A stretch of 64,000 nucleotides of DNA from G965204755 sp965243415 (GTDB lineage: Bacteria > Acidobacteriota > Vicinamibacteria > Marinacidobacterales > Marinacidobacteraceae): contig OZ251549.1 of the NCBI GenBank assembly GCA_965243415.1, positions 3,596,001-3,660,000 of the forward strand, in the 5' to 3' direction. The notes under the pieces were generated by a model. That model was not told the DNA's origin. It ran no database searches and was given only the letters and a program-made list of their open reading frames with translations. Each line of letters starts with the position of its first letter. Position 1 is the stretch's first letter. Of this stretch, positions 7,313 to 15,050 are shown piece after piece. The position numbers were made by a program, and so were the translations under genes.

Positions 7313-9226
7313 GTGTCCCCGAAGATCGTCGAGCAGGTCCCGCTGCCCGGGCGCTCCGGCGCGTCCGGCGATTTGGGGGCAGTGACCGCCATGACCCGTC
7401 CGGCGGCCCGCGCCGGGGCCGGGATCCTCGCCGCCGGGGGGAATGCGGTGGACGCGGCGGTGGCGGCGGCGCTGGTGGCCGGGTTGGTGGAACCGGCGAT
7501 GAGCGGGCTCGGCGGCGCCGCCTACGCGGTGGTGTTCGATCCCGGCAGCGGTCGCACCACGGCGCTCGAAGGCGGCGTCCGCTGCCCCGGGGGGGCGACC
7601 GGGACGATGTTCGAGCCGCTGGTCGGCGTCGGAGGCGGGCTCTACGGGTTCCCCCCGACCCGGGGCGACCGGGCGGAGACCGGGGCGCTCTCCGTCTGTG
7701 TCCCCACCGCTCCGGCGGTGCTGGCGCGCCTCCACGAGCGGTTCGGCTCGCTCCCGTTCTCGCGGGTCGCCGAGCCGGCCATCGCGCTGGCCACGGACGG
7801 CTTCGTCCCGGACTGGATGTTCGTGCTCCACGCCGCCGCCGGCTACCGGCGCCTGGCGCGCTGCCCGGCGGCGCTGTCGCTCTGGACCCGGGAGGACGGC
7901 GCCCCGTTCGTGTCCTCGAACCCGGACGACCGGCTGCGGCTGCCGGAACTGGCCCGGTCGCTCCGGCGGTTGGCCGAGGAGGGCGCCGAGCCGTTCTACA
8001 CCGGGGACCTCGGGCGCCGGCTCGCAGAGGGCGTTCGCGCCGCCGGAGGGATCCTCGAAGCGGCCGACCTCCGGGTCCCGGCGGTGCGGGAGGTGGAACC
8101 GCTCGAGTTCCCGTACCGGGGCCGGCGCCTCGCGACGCTGCCGGGGCTCTCCGGCGGCCCCACGCTGGCGGCGGCGCTGGCCCATCTCGACGCCTTCCCC
8201 GACGCCTTCCCCGACACCTTCCCCGACACCTTCCCCGACACCTTCCCGGACGCGGCGTTCCCGGCGGCCGGCCCGCCGGGCGATGCGGAAGCGGAGACCC
8301 GGTTCCTCCACCTGGCGGCGGAAGCCCTGCGCCTGGCCTACGGGGACCGCTTCCGCCACCTGGGCGACCCCGACCCGGCGGCCGGCCCCTGGGAAGCGCT
8401 GCTCCATCCGGCCTACCTCGCCGCCCGCCGCGAAGGCGTCTCCGCGGACGGCCCGCGAGTGGCGGAACCGGCCGTTCCCGACCCTTGGGCGCGGCCCGGG
8501 GCCGACCGTCCGGCGCCCGTTCCCGTCGTCGCTGCTGCTGCCGCCGCCGGGGACTGCACCACGCACCTGAACGCGATGGACCGGACCGGGCTCTCGGTTT
8601 CGCTCACGGCGACGCTCGGCGGCCGTTTCGGCTCGGCCTTCACCGTTCCCGGCCTCGGCTACCCGCTGAACAACGGGATGATGTGGTTCGACCCCCGCCC
8701 GGGCCGGCTCATCTCGCCGGGCCCGGGCCGGCGGGCGCTCCACGCCGCCGCCCCGACCCTGGTCTTCCCGGAGCAGCGCGACCGCCCCGGGGCCTCTCCA
8801 CCGACCTCGCGGCCGAACTCACCGCCAGCCTTCCCGACTCCTGCCGCCGCTCCGGTCGCCGCCCTCGGCGCCCCGGGCGGCCGCCGCCTGATCTCCGCGG
8901 TCGCCCTGACCGCGGCGCGCCACTTGGGACGGGACGCCCCGATCCGGGAAGCCGCGATGGCCCCCGGCCTCCACGCGGACGAAGGGCCGGTCTTCCTCGA
9001 CGAACGCACCCCGGAGTGCGACCGGGTCGCCGCCGGCCTCCGCGCCCGCGGCCACCGCGTCGTCGTCTGCGAGGAGACCGGCCTCAGCGGCCACTTCGGC
9101 CGCGGCTCCGGCATCGCCCGGACCCCGGCGCCGCCCGGCTCCGGTAGAAACTCCCGGTTCGAAGTCGGCGTGGACGCCGTCCGCACCGCCGCCGGAGCCG
9201 CCGTCTGCAGCACCGGCACGGCCTGA
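7313..9226 (+). CDS. Gamma-glutamyltransferase family protein
   Basis: This 637-residue Ntn hydrolase family member carries the N-terminal GGT signature AGGNAVDAAVAAAL (about residues 41-54) and EPAMSGLGG. The autoprocessing and nucleophile site is CTTHLNAMD, with Thr416 as the predicted nucleophile. The small-subunit segment has LNNGMMWFDP and a modified PTLVF region. GGTs cleave gamma-glutamyl bonds such as those in glutathione, usually in the periplasm, but no signal peptide is seen after the GTG start, so it may be cytoplasmic. The GTG was chosen because it directly follows the last repeat stop and the preceding frame is repeat-derived. An unusual DAFP/DTFP tandem repeat (12-bp units) is inserted in the large subunit at about residues 293-312. 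Confidence 0.82.
   Translation: MSPKIVEQVPLPGRSGASGDLGAVTAMTRPAARAGAGILAAGGNAVDAAVAAALVAGLVEPAMSGLGGAAYAVVFDPGSGRTTALEGGVRCPGGATGTMFEPLVGVGGGLYGFPPTRGDRAETGALSVCVPTAPAVLARLHERFGSLPFSRVAEPAIALATDGFVPDWMFVLHAAAGYRRLARCPAALSLWTREDGAPFVSSNPDDRLRLPELARSLRRLAEEGAEPFYTGDLGRRLAEGVRAAGGILEAADLRVPAVREVEPLEFPYRGRRLATLPGLSGGPTLAAALAHLDAFPDAFPDTFPDTFPDTFPDAAFPAAGPPGDAEAETRFLHLAAEALRLAYGDRFRHLGDPDPAAGPWEALLHPAYLAARREGVSADGPRVAEPAVPDPWARPGADRPAPVPVVAAAAAAGDCTTHLNAMDRTGLSVSLTATLGGRFGSAFTVPGLGYPLNNGMMWFDPRPGRLISPGPGRRALHAAAPTLVFPEQRDRPGASPPTSRPNSPPAFPTPAAAPVAALGAPGGRRLISAVALTAARHLGRDAPIREAAMAPGLHADEGPVFLDERTPECDRVAAGLRARGHRVVVCEETGLSGHFGRGSGIARTPAPPGSGRNSRFEVGVDAVRTAAGAAVCSTGTA
8189..8248 (+). repeat. In-frame 12-bp tandem repeat, five units
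   Basis: Five consecutive 12-bp units (gacRccttcccc, last base varying) encode DAFP, DAFP, DTFP, DTFP, DTFP within the GGT gene. Because the unit is a multiple of three, copy-number change would alter protein length without breaking the frame. Confidence 0.9.
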
Positions 9227-9309
9227 ACCGATCCCTTCCTCCTTTTTTGGCCTCTCTCGCCTCCTCGTTCCCCCTCTCCCGCACCGCCGACGCTCCGGCC
9301 TCACGGTGC

Positions 9310-9315
9310 TACTCT
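9310..9315 (+). promoter_or_regulatory. Leaderless-type -10 box (TACTCT)
   Basis: TACTCT is followed by six bases and the ATG of the first Spondin_N lipoprotein gene. It matches the TANNNT-N6-8-start pattern seen elsewhere in the window, and no ribosome site is visible. Confidence 0.45.
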
Positions 9316-9321
9316 TTCCCG

Positions 9322-10119
9322 ATGTTGAAAACCAGTTTCACAATTGAGCGGTTCCGCCGCCGGCCCGGGGCGCTCCCCGCCGCCGCCCTCCTCCTCGCGC
9401 TCGCGCCGGGCTGCGGCGGCGGCTCCTCCCCCTCCACCCCGGCCCCGACCCCGGCGCCGCCCCCCACGACTCCGACCCCGCCGACGACCCCGACCCCGCC
9501 GGACCCGGAACCCGCGCAGCCGGACACCGCCACCTACACCTTCGAACAGCCGGAGACGCTCATCGGGCCGCGTGCGCCCACGCCTCTGCCGGACGAGCCG
9601 AACGAGGTCGCCCTCCACGGCGAACTGGCGCTGATCCTCCACTCCCGCGACTGGACGCCTTTCGAGGAGGGACTGCCCGCGTCCGACGGCCTGAAGACCC
9701 TCGCCGAGACCGGAGCGGCGGGAGCGTTCTTCGCCGAAGCGGAAGCCGCCGGGGCCGAAGTGCAGATACGCACCCTCGGGGAACTCCTGAGCCTCTTCCT
9801 GAGCCCGGACCCCTCCATCGAGGTCACCCTCGAGAAGCCGTGCCTCAGTTACGCCCAGCAGATCGCGCCGAGCCCCGATTGGTTCGTCGGCTGGAGCGGC
9901 ACCTGCGCCACCGACGCGGAGGGCCGGTGGCTCGACACCGTCACCACCGAGATGATCGCCTTCGACGCCGGCACCGCCGACGGGCCGAGTTTCCAGGCGA
10001 AGACCGCGGACACCGAGCCCCGCTTCGCGGTCACGCAGTTGGACCTGCGGGAACTGCTCGATATCGACGCCTTCCCGGCGGTCTTCCAGCGGATCACCGC
10101 CAACCGGAAGACCGAGTAG
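9322..10119 (+). CDS. Spondin_N domain lipoprotein (first of a tandem pair)
   Basis: This 265-residue protein has a signal peptide ending in a lipobox (LALAPGC), then a P/T-rich linker (about residues 33-70) that would extend it from the membrane. The remainder resembles the Spondin_N domain: a HSRDWTPF segment, LPASDGLKTLAETG, and the hallmark SPDWFVGWSG with a following DAGTADGPSF. Spondin_N in animals binds metal and matrix partners; its role in bacteria is not settled. The ATG at this position was preferred over an upstream in-frame start because the signal peptide begins here and a TACTCT box lies just before it. The next gene is a paralogue with the same layout. Confidence 0.8.
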   Translation: MLKTSFTIERFRRRPGALPAAALLLALAPGCGGGSSPSTPAPTPAPPPTTPTPPTTPTPPDPEPAQPDTATYTFEQPETLIGPRAPTPLPDEPNEVALHGELALILHSRDWTPFEEGLPASDGLKTLAETGAAGAFFAEAEAAGAEVQIRTLGELLSLFLSPDPSIEVTLEKPCLSYAQQIAPSPDWFVGWSGTCATDAEGRWLDTVTTEMIAFDAGTADGPSFQAKTADTEPRFAVTQLDLRELLDIDAFPAVFQRITANRKTE

Positions 10120-10173
10120 CGCCGGGAGCCCGCCGCCCCGGGGCCGCCTCCGCCGCAGGGCGGGAGCGGGCGG

Positions 10174-10179
10174 TATATT
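10174..10179 (+). promoter_or_regulatory. Possible -10 box (TATATT)
   Basis: TATATT is one of very few AT-rich hexamers in this region and lies about 95 bases before the start of the second Spondin_N gene. A GAGG lies 11 bases before that ATG, so this gene may carry a leader. No good -35 is apparent. Confidence 0.35.
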
Positions 10180-10273
10180 CCGCAGACAGCGCGCGCCGCG
10201 ACTTCGCCGGCCCCGGCCCTCGCGGCGCGCGGCGAATCCGAACCCCCTACGAAGTACGCGAGGTCAACACCCG

Positions 10274-11065
10274 ATGCCCCTGTCCCCGGCCCGTTCCTCC
10301 CGGGCGCTGTCCGCCCTGATCCCGATGCTCGTCCTCGGACTCGGCCTCCTCGGCTGCGGCGACAACTCGACGCCCGCCATGCCCCAGGTGCCGCCGATGA
10401 CCACCACCCCGACGACGCCCACCACGCCGACGCCCCCGCCCCCGGACCCGGAACCCACGACCCCGGACCAGCCGGAGGAGGTCACCTACGACATCCAGTA
10501 CAACGCGCTCATCTCCTCGAACGCTTTCCTCCAGGCCCTCGGGGCGGCCCCTTATCCCGAAGGGGTGGACTCCGCAGCCAGTCTGGTACTCGCAGAACAC
10601 CCCCGGGACATCGTCGTCTGGGAGGAAGGCGGCATGGCGAGCCCCGGACTCAAGATGCTCGCCGAGACCGGCGACGCCGCGATGCTCATCGAAGAATCCA
10701 CCGCGAGAGGCGTGACCATCCGCTGGCAGACCAGTGACGCCGTGCTGCAGTTGATCTCGGTGACGCAGGAAATCACCCTGAACTACGAGAACCCCTGCGT
10801 CACCTACGCGCAGGGAATCGTTCCCAGCCCGGACTGGTTCGTGGGCTTCACCGTCTGCGCCGTCGACGAAGAGGGCATGTGGATGGAAGAGGTTCCGTTG
10901 ACCGCCATCGCCTGGGACGCGGGGACGGACGACGGGGACGACTACATGGCAGAGGACATGGCAAGCGATCCGCAGATGCCGATCAGCCCGCTCGACAAGG
11001 CGCCGTTCTCGCCGGCGCGGACGCCGGTTTCGGTCATCACCGCCACCCTGCGCCAGGAGTCGTGA
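10274..11065 (+). CDS. Spondin_N domain lipoprotein (second of a tandem pair)
   Basis: This 263-residue paralogue of the preceding gene has a signal peptide with lipobox LGLLGC, then a T/P-rich linker (about 35-68), then Spondin_N. The domain shows AEHPRDIVVWEEGG, SPGLKMLAETGD, a SPDWFVGF core and a DAGTDDGDDY acidic patch likely to bind metal. Both copies keep one cysteine before the SPDWFVG motif and one after it, suggesting a disulfide. Compared with copy 1 the domain is closer to the usual family consensus. A long hairpin follows the gene. Function is unknown beyond a probable surface-exposed binding role. Confidence 0.82.
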   Translation: MPLSPARSSRALSALIPMLVLGLGLLGCGDNSTPAMPQVPPMTTTPTTPTTPTPPPPDPEPTTPDQPEEVTYDIQYNALISSNAFLQALGAAPYPEGVDSAASLVLAEHPRDIVVWEEGGMASPGLKMLAETGDAAMLIEESTARGVTIRWQTSDAVLQLISVTQEITLNYENPCVTYAQGIVPSPDWFVGFTVCAVDEEGMWMEEVPLTAIAWDAGTDDGDDYMAEDMASDPQMPISPLDKAPFSPARTPVSVITATLRQES

Positions 11066-11104
11066 TCGGAGCGCCGCCTCCGGTTTCGACTTCCCTTCCC
11101 TGAG

Positions 11105-11145
11105 CCGTTCCGGGCGGAAGGGGCGCCCTTCGCCGCCCGGAACGG
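11105..11145 (+). terminator. Long GC-rich hairpin after Spondin_N pair
   Basis: Left arm ccgttccgggcg plus gaaggg pairs with cccttc plus cgcccggaacgg on the right, with a gcg loop and a two-base bulge. That gives about 18 base pairs. There is no T-tract, so it may act as an RNA-stabilising or Rho-assisted terminator. Confidence 0.6.
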
Positions 11146-11234
11146 AAACCGCGCCGGCAGCCTCGGAGAGTCCGGGGCCGTAGCCCGGGAACAGCCGTTC
11201 TCCGGCCGGCCGGCGACCCGCTGAAGATCCGCCG

Positions 11235-12743
11235 ATGCCCGCCCCGGCCGCCGCGCCCGACACCGCGCCCGCCGACGACGGCCGCCAGCGGGTGGTCATC
11301 GTCGGCGCCGGACAGACCGGACGCCACCTGGCCCGGGAACTGGCCCGGGAGCGCCGCGTCGTCGTCGTGGACACCGACGCCGAGAAACTGGAGCGACTGC
11401 GGCAGGAAACCGAGGAAGCGCCGCTCCTCGAAACCCTGCAGCGCGACGGCACCAGCGCCCTGACGCTCCGGGACGCCGGGGCCGCCGACGCCGAGTGGGT
11501 CATCGCCGCCACCGACCGGGACAGCGTGAACATCGAGGTCTGCCGGGTGGCCTCCGGGATGGAGCCCAAGCCGGGCGTCCTCGGCACCCTCCGCGCCGCC
11601 GGCCGGATCGAGCGCCTGCGCGCCACCGGCGCCGACAGCGTGGTCGGACCGACCGTCATCGCCAGCCAGATCCTGAACCGGATCGAGAGTTCCCACCAGG
11701 TCGCCACCTCCCTCGGCCTGGGCAAGGGCGAAATCCGGGAGATCCAGGTCCTGCCCACTTCCCCCGCGGTCGGCGCCCGCCTCCGGGACCTCGGCGCCCG
11801 GAAGTGGATCGTGGCCGGCATCTACCGGGCCGACCGCTTCCTCGTGCCCCACGGCGAGGCGGTCATCCAGGCCGGCGACCGGCTGCTCATCACCGGGGAA
11901 CCGGAGATCGCCCCGGGAGCGGCGGAGTTCCTGCGCGAGGGGAAATCGCTCTTCCCGCTGCAGTTCGGCAGCCACATCGTGCTCCTGTCCGACGAACGCC
12001 TCCCGGACATCGCCTGGCGCGAGGCCGAATACCTGTTCCGCTCCTCCCGCGCCCGCCGGTTCCGCATCGTCGCCGCCCCGGGCCTCTCCCCGCCGGCCGA
12101 GTTCGGGGTCCACGAATCCACGATCTCCCGCATCCGGGACGGCGACGACCCGGTCACGCTCGCCCGCCAGGACGCCGGCTGCGTGGTGATCGGGCGGGGC
12201 GAACCCTCCCTGACCGCGCGGCTGGGATTGAGCACGGCGCGGTTCTTCTCGCTGATGGCGCGCTTCCCCTGCCCGGTGCTCCTCCCCGAAGGGAGTTTCC
12301 CCTGGGAGCGGGTGGTGATCCCCATCACCGACCACGCCAGTTCGCTCCCCGCCGCCGAGACCGCGATCGGTCTCGCCAGCCAGTTCGAGATCCCGCTGGC
12401 GGCGCTCTCGATCCTGCCCCCGGGCACCATCGGCGGCGAAACCGAGCGCGAGAACATCCGCGCCACCGAAGGCTCCATCGAACGGCTCGCCGGGCTCTAC
12501 CGCGTCCGGGCGCCGCTGATCCACGCGGAAGGGAATCCACCCCGGGAACTCCCGCGCCTCACCCGCCCCGGCGACCTGGTGGTGATCGGCTACCACCCCC
12601 GCCGCACCGGCTCCTTCTTCCGCCCGGAACCGGCGGTGCACATGATGCTCCGCACGAAGGCCTCCGTCCTCGCCATCCCCCTCCCCGAACGCGCCTTCCC
12701 CGAAGTCCGCCCCCGCTCCACCACCGACCCCCCCGGCCCCTGA
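11235..12743 (+). CDS. TrkA-type RCK protein with UspA-like C-terminus
   Basis: This 502-residue protein begins with an RCK N-domain: a Rossmann fold with VVIVGAGQTGRHLA at about residues 19-32 and an acidic VVVDTD strand end, which binds NAD(H). RCK_C/TrkA-C follows at about 160-235 (IREIQVLPTS ... AVIQAGDRLLITGEP). The rest (about 250-485) contains two stretches resembling universal-stress-protein folds, VVIGRGEPS and RVVIPITDHASSLPAAETAIGLA. RCK proteins gate potassium or other cation transporters. No membrane subunit is adjacent, so the partner is not in view. It is followed by an intrinsic terminator. Confidence 0.75.
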   Translation: MPAPAAAPDTAPADDGRQRVVIVGAGQTGRHLARELARERRVVVVDTDAEKLERLRQETEEAPLLETLQRDGTSALTLRDAGAADAEWVIAATDRDSVNIEVCRVASGMEPKPGVLGTLRAAGRIERLRATGADSVVGPTVIASQILNRIESSHQVATSLGLGKGEIREIQVLPTSPAVGARLRDLGARKWIVAGIYRADRFLVPHGEAVIQAGDRLLITGEPEIAPGAAEFLREGKSLFPLQFGSHIVLLSDERLPDIAWREAEYLFRSSRARRFRIVAAPGLSPPAEFGVHESTISRIRDGDDPVTLARQDAGCVVIGRGEPSLTARLGLSTARFFSLMARFPCPVLLPEGSFPWERVVIPITDHASSLPAAETAIGLASQFEIPLAALSILPPGTIGGETERENIRATEGSIERLAGLYRVRAPLIHAEGNPPRELPRLTRPGDLVVIGYHPRRTGSFFRPEPAVHMMLRTKASVLAIPLPERAFPEVRPRSTTDPPGP

Positions 12744-12750
12744 CCCCGGC

Positions 12751-12775
12751 GGGAGCCGAGTCGGGCTCCCTTTTT
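12751..12775 (+). terminator. Intrinsic terminator of the TrkA-like gene
   Basis: gggagcc and ggctccc form a 7-bp stem around a six-base loop, followed by TTTTT. The T-tract abuts the -35 box of the next gene's promoter. Confidence 0.85.
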
Positions 12776-12802
12776 GACCGCCGCCCGGCAGCGGCCTAGA
12801 AT
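12774..12802 (+). promoter_or_regulatory. Sigma70-like promoter of the parA operon
   Basis: TTGACC and TAGAAT are separated by 17 bases, close to the sigma70 consensus and the clearest promoter in the window. A GGAGGG ribosome site at 12815-12820 precedes the GTG start of the ParA gene. Confidence 0.8.
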
Positions 12803-12828
12803 GAACCCACGGGCGGAGGGGTCTTCGA

Positions 12829-13680
12829 GTGGCAGTCGCGGTCAGCCTCATCAACATGAAGGGCGGCGTCGGCAAGACCACCGTCGCCGCCCAGTTGGCC
12901 CACGCCGTCGCCGCCGACGGCCTGAGAGTCTTGGCCGTGGACCTCGACCCCCAGTCCAACCTCAGCCACAGCATCATGGGGCCGGCGGCCTACTTCGATC
13001 ACATCACGGCGAACCGACCAACGGTCGCGCAGATTCTCCAGGAGTTCGTCCCGCCGGGCGGAAACGGCTCTCCACGTTCCCTTGCGCCCGAGCACGTTCC
13101 GGTCTCCGATGCCGGCTTCGGCTCGGACGGAAACCTCGATCTGATTCCGTCCCGGTTGGAACTGAGTCAGGTGCTGACGAGCCCGACCGGTCGGGAACGC
13201 CAACTGGCGCGATTCCTCAGCCTGCTACACGATCGGTACGACTTGGTCGTCATCGACTGCGCACCGACCGAATCCGTCCTGACCCAAGTGGCCTACTTCG
13301 CGAGCCGCTATGTGATCGTTCCGGTCAAACCCGAATTCCTGGCCACTCTCGGTATGCCGCTTCTGGAACACTCCATCGACAAGTTCAAGAGAGCGAATAC
13401 CGATCACGAACTCGACATCGCCGGGTTGATCCTGAACCAGTCCGACTACGCCGACAGCGACGAGAAGGACCGCTCCACGAAGGCCGTTACCGCCTTCGCG
13501 CAGGATCGTGGATGGAGAATCTTCCCGACGCCGATTCCCTATTCGAAGTCCTATGCGCGAGCAGCCAGGGACCGAAGCCCGATTTCCCGCACACGCTTCG
13601 CTCGGTGGGACCGCATCGATGGCTTTCGCAGGCTGAAGGACGAGATTCTGGGCGTCATCGGTCTCGGAGACCAGGCCTGA
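12829..13680 (+). CDS. parA: ParA/Soj family ATPase
   Basis: This 283-residue P-loop ATPase has a deviant Walker A motif, KGGVGKTT, at residues 11-18 with the signature lysine. Walker A' is AVDLDPQSN (about 37-44) and Walker B is LVVIDCAPTES. No N-terminal helix-turn-helix precedes the P-loop, so it resembles short chromosomal or cargo-positioning ParA proteins rather than autoregulatory plasmid ones. The GTG start follows a GGAGGG ribosome site and a strong promoter. The stop overlaps the ATG of the next gene (TGATG), implying translational coupling. No parB-like gene is visible; the partner is probably one of the three small paralogues downstream. Codons are visibly less GC-biased than in neighbours, suggesting transfer. 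Confidence 0.88.
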   Translation: MAVAVSLINMKGGVGKTTVAAQLAHAVAADGLRVLAVDLDPQSNLSHSIMGPAAYFDHITANRPTVAQILQEFVPPGGNGSPRSLAPEHVPVSDAGFGSDGNLDLIPSRLELSQVLTSPTGRERQLARFLSLLHDRYDLVVIDCAPTESVLTQVAYFASRYVIVPVKPEFLATLGMPLLEHSIDKFKRANTDHELDIAGLILNQSDYADSDEKDRSTKAVTAFAQDRGWRIFPTPIPYSKSYARAARDRSPISRTRFARWDRIDGFRRLKDEILGVIGLGDQA

Positions 13681-14192
13681 TGAACACCGCCCTGCACCGC
13701 CAGGTGCGTTCTCTCCTTGCACGGTATGGGCGCGAACAGGTGTTGAAGGCGGTAGCCGACGCCGAGGGTGTGGAACTGCGGAAGCGACGCACGGCACCAT
13801 CCACCCCGTCACTTCCGAAGAGTCCACCGGCCGGACAGCGACCGAAGATGGCGCGAAAGACCCCTCTGGAAGTGGTCGAAGCGGCAGGGGTGGCGACGGA
13901 GGTCCGTCCCGTCATCGAGCGGATCGCGGTGGCCTACGAAGCCCGGGAGATCCTCCCGGAACCGTGGCGCGTCAAGGACTTCCTTGAGTCGGAAGGCCTG
14001 GACCCCGGAAGAGTCCGATCACGCGCCGACGCCCTGCCGAAGGTCGTCGCCGTTTTGGCGGCGAAGCCCAGAGAGCGCTTGGAGACCCTCCTCCGTCTCT
14101 GGCGAAAACACGCCGAAGTCGGCGACTTCGGCATGATCGCGGAGGCGATCCTCGGACCGCCGGAGACCGTCGCGCCAGCCAGCGAGCGATAG
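13680..14192 (+). CDS. ParA-associated protein, copy 1 of 3 (unrecognised family)
   Basis: This 170-residue product is coupled to parA by a one-base stop/start overlap. Two conserved blocks are shared with the two following genes. An N-terminal amphipathic helix (RQVRSLLARYGREQVLKAVADAE) spans about residues 7-29. A larger C-terminal block from about residue 60 holds RKTPLEVVEAA, RPVIERIAVAYEAREILPEP, WRVKDFLESEGLDP, RSRADALPKVVAVLA and EAILGPPE. The linker is proline- and lysine-rich. I do not recognise the family. Position and basic charge would suit a DNA-binding or cargo-adaptor partner of ParA, but that is inference. Confidence 0.7.
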   Translation: MNTALHRQVRSLLARYGREQVLKAVADAEGVELRKRRTAPSTPSLPKSPPAGQRPKMARKTPLEVVEAAGVATEVRPVIERIAVAYEAREILPEPWRVKDFLESEGLDPGRVRSRADALPKVVAVLAAKPRERLETLLRLWRKHAEVGDFGMIAEAILGPPETVAPASER

Positions 14193-14441
14193 CGCCCGCG
14201 GGTCGACCCGATCGAGGAGTCGGTGGGTTGGCCCGACCGACGGCGGTTCGGGGCGTAATGCGCGGCACGTTTCGGGAAACGGGCGATGCCGGTGGCGCCG
14301 GAGCGGTCACTCAGGCCGGCGAGCCGGTGCTGGCCGATCGCGCGAACGCGCGAACGCGCGCCGGAGCGACCGGGTTCAGGGCCTCGCGCCTCATCCCGTT
14401 CCGCACGCTCCCGTCGGCGCCCCTTCCCGAGTAGGGAACCG

Positions 14442-14951
14442 ATGAACGCGTTCCTGAACCGGCAGGTGCGGCTGCTCGTCGCGCGGTACGGACGCGAACA
14501 GGTGATGGAGGCGCTGTCCAACGCCGGAGAAACGGAACCGCAGCAGCGGCGCACGACCGCCGCCGCCCGCTCACGTCCGAAGAACCCTCCGGCCCGACGC
14601 CCGAAAAGGCCGCGAAAGAGCCCGCTGGAGATCGTCGAAGCGGCGCAGATGGACCCCGAAGTGCGTCCGGTGATCGAGCGCATCGCGGTGGCTTACGAAG
14701 CCAGGGAAATCCTTCCGGAGCCGTGGCGCGTCAAGGACTTGCTGCGGTCGGAAGGGCTGGATCCCCGCAGAGTCCGATCCCGCGCCGACGCCCTGCCGAA
14801 GGTGGTCGCGGTCTTGGCCAAGAAAGCCCCCGAGCGACTGGAGATCCTTCTGAGTCTCTGGCGCAAACACGCCGAGCAGGGCGACTTGGCCATGTTCGCG
14901 GAGGCGATCCTGGGGCCGCCCGAGACCGCCTCGCCCGCGGGCTCACGGTAG
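14442..14951 (+). CDS. ParA-associated protein, copy 2 of 3 (unrecognised family)
   Basis: This 169-residue paralogue of the preceding gene keeps both blocks: NRQVRLLVARYGREQVMEAL at the start, and from about residue 60 RKSPLEIVEAAQMDPEVRPV, then an almost unchanged IERIAVAYEAREILPEP and WRVKDLLRSEGLDPRRVRS. The strict conservation of the C-terminal block beside a variable linker argues that both copies are under selection. The ATG has a GGGAA-type ribosome site six to ten bases upstream. A 249-bp spacer separates it from copy 1, so it may have its own promoter, although I see no clear one. Confidence 0.68.
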   Translation: MNAFLNRQVRLLVARYGREQVMEALSNAGETEPQQRRTTAAARSRPKNPPARRPKRPRKSPLEIVEAAQMDPEVRPVIERIAVAYEAREILPEPWRVKDLLRSEGLDPRRVRSRADALPKVVAVLAKKAPERLEILLSLWRKHAEQGDLAMFAEAILGPPETASPAGSR

Positions 14952-15050
14952 CCGGCGGGAAGAGTCTTCTGGCGATCCGATCTTCTCTGTGCTCTCCGCG
15001 AGTCGGATGATCTCGGCTTCCCGTCCGTCCGATCTCCGATGGGTGAACGA

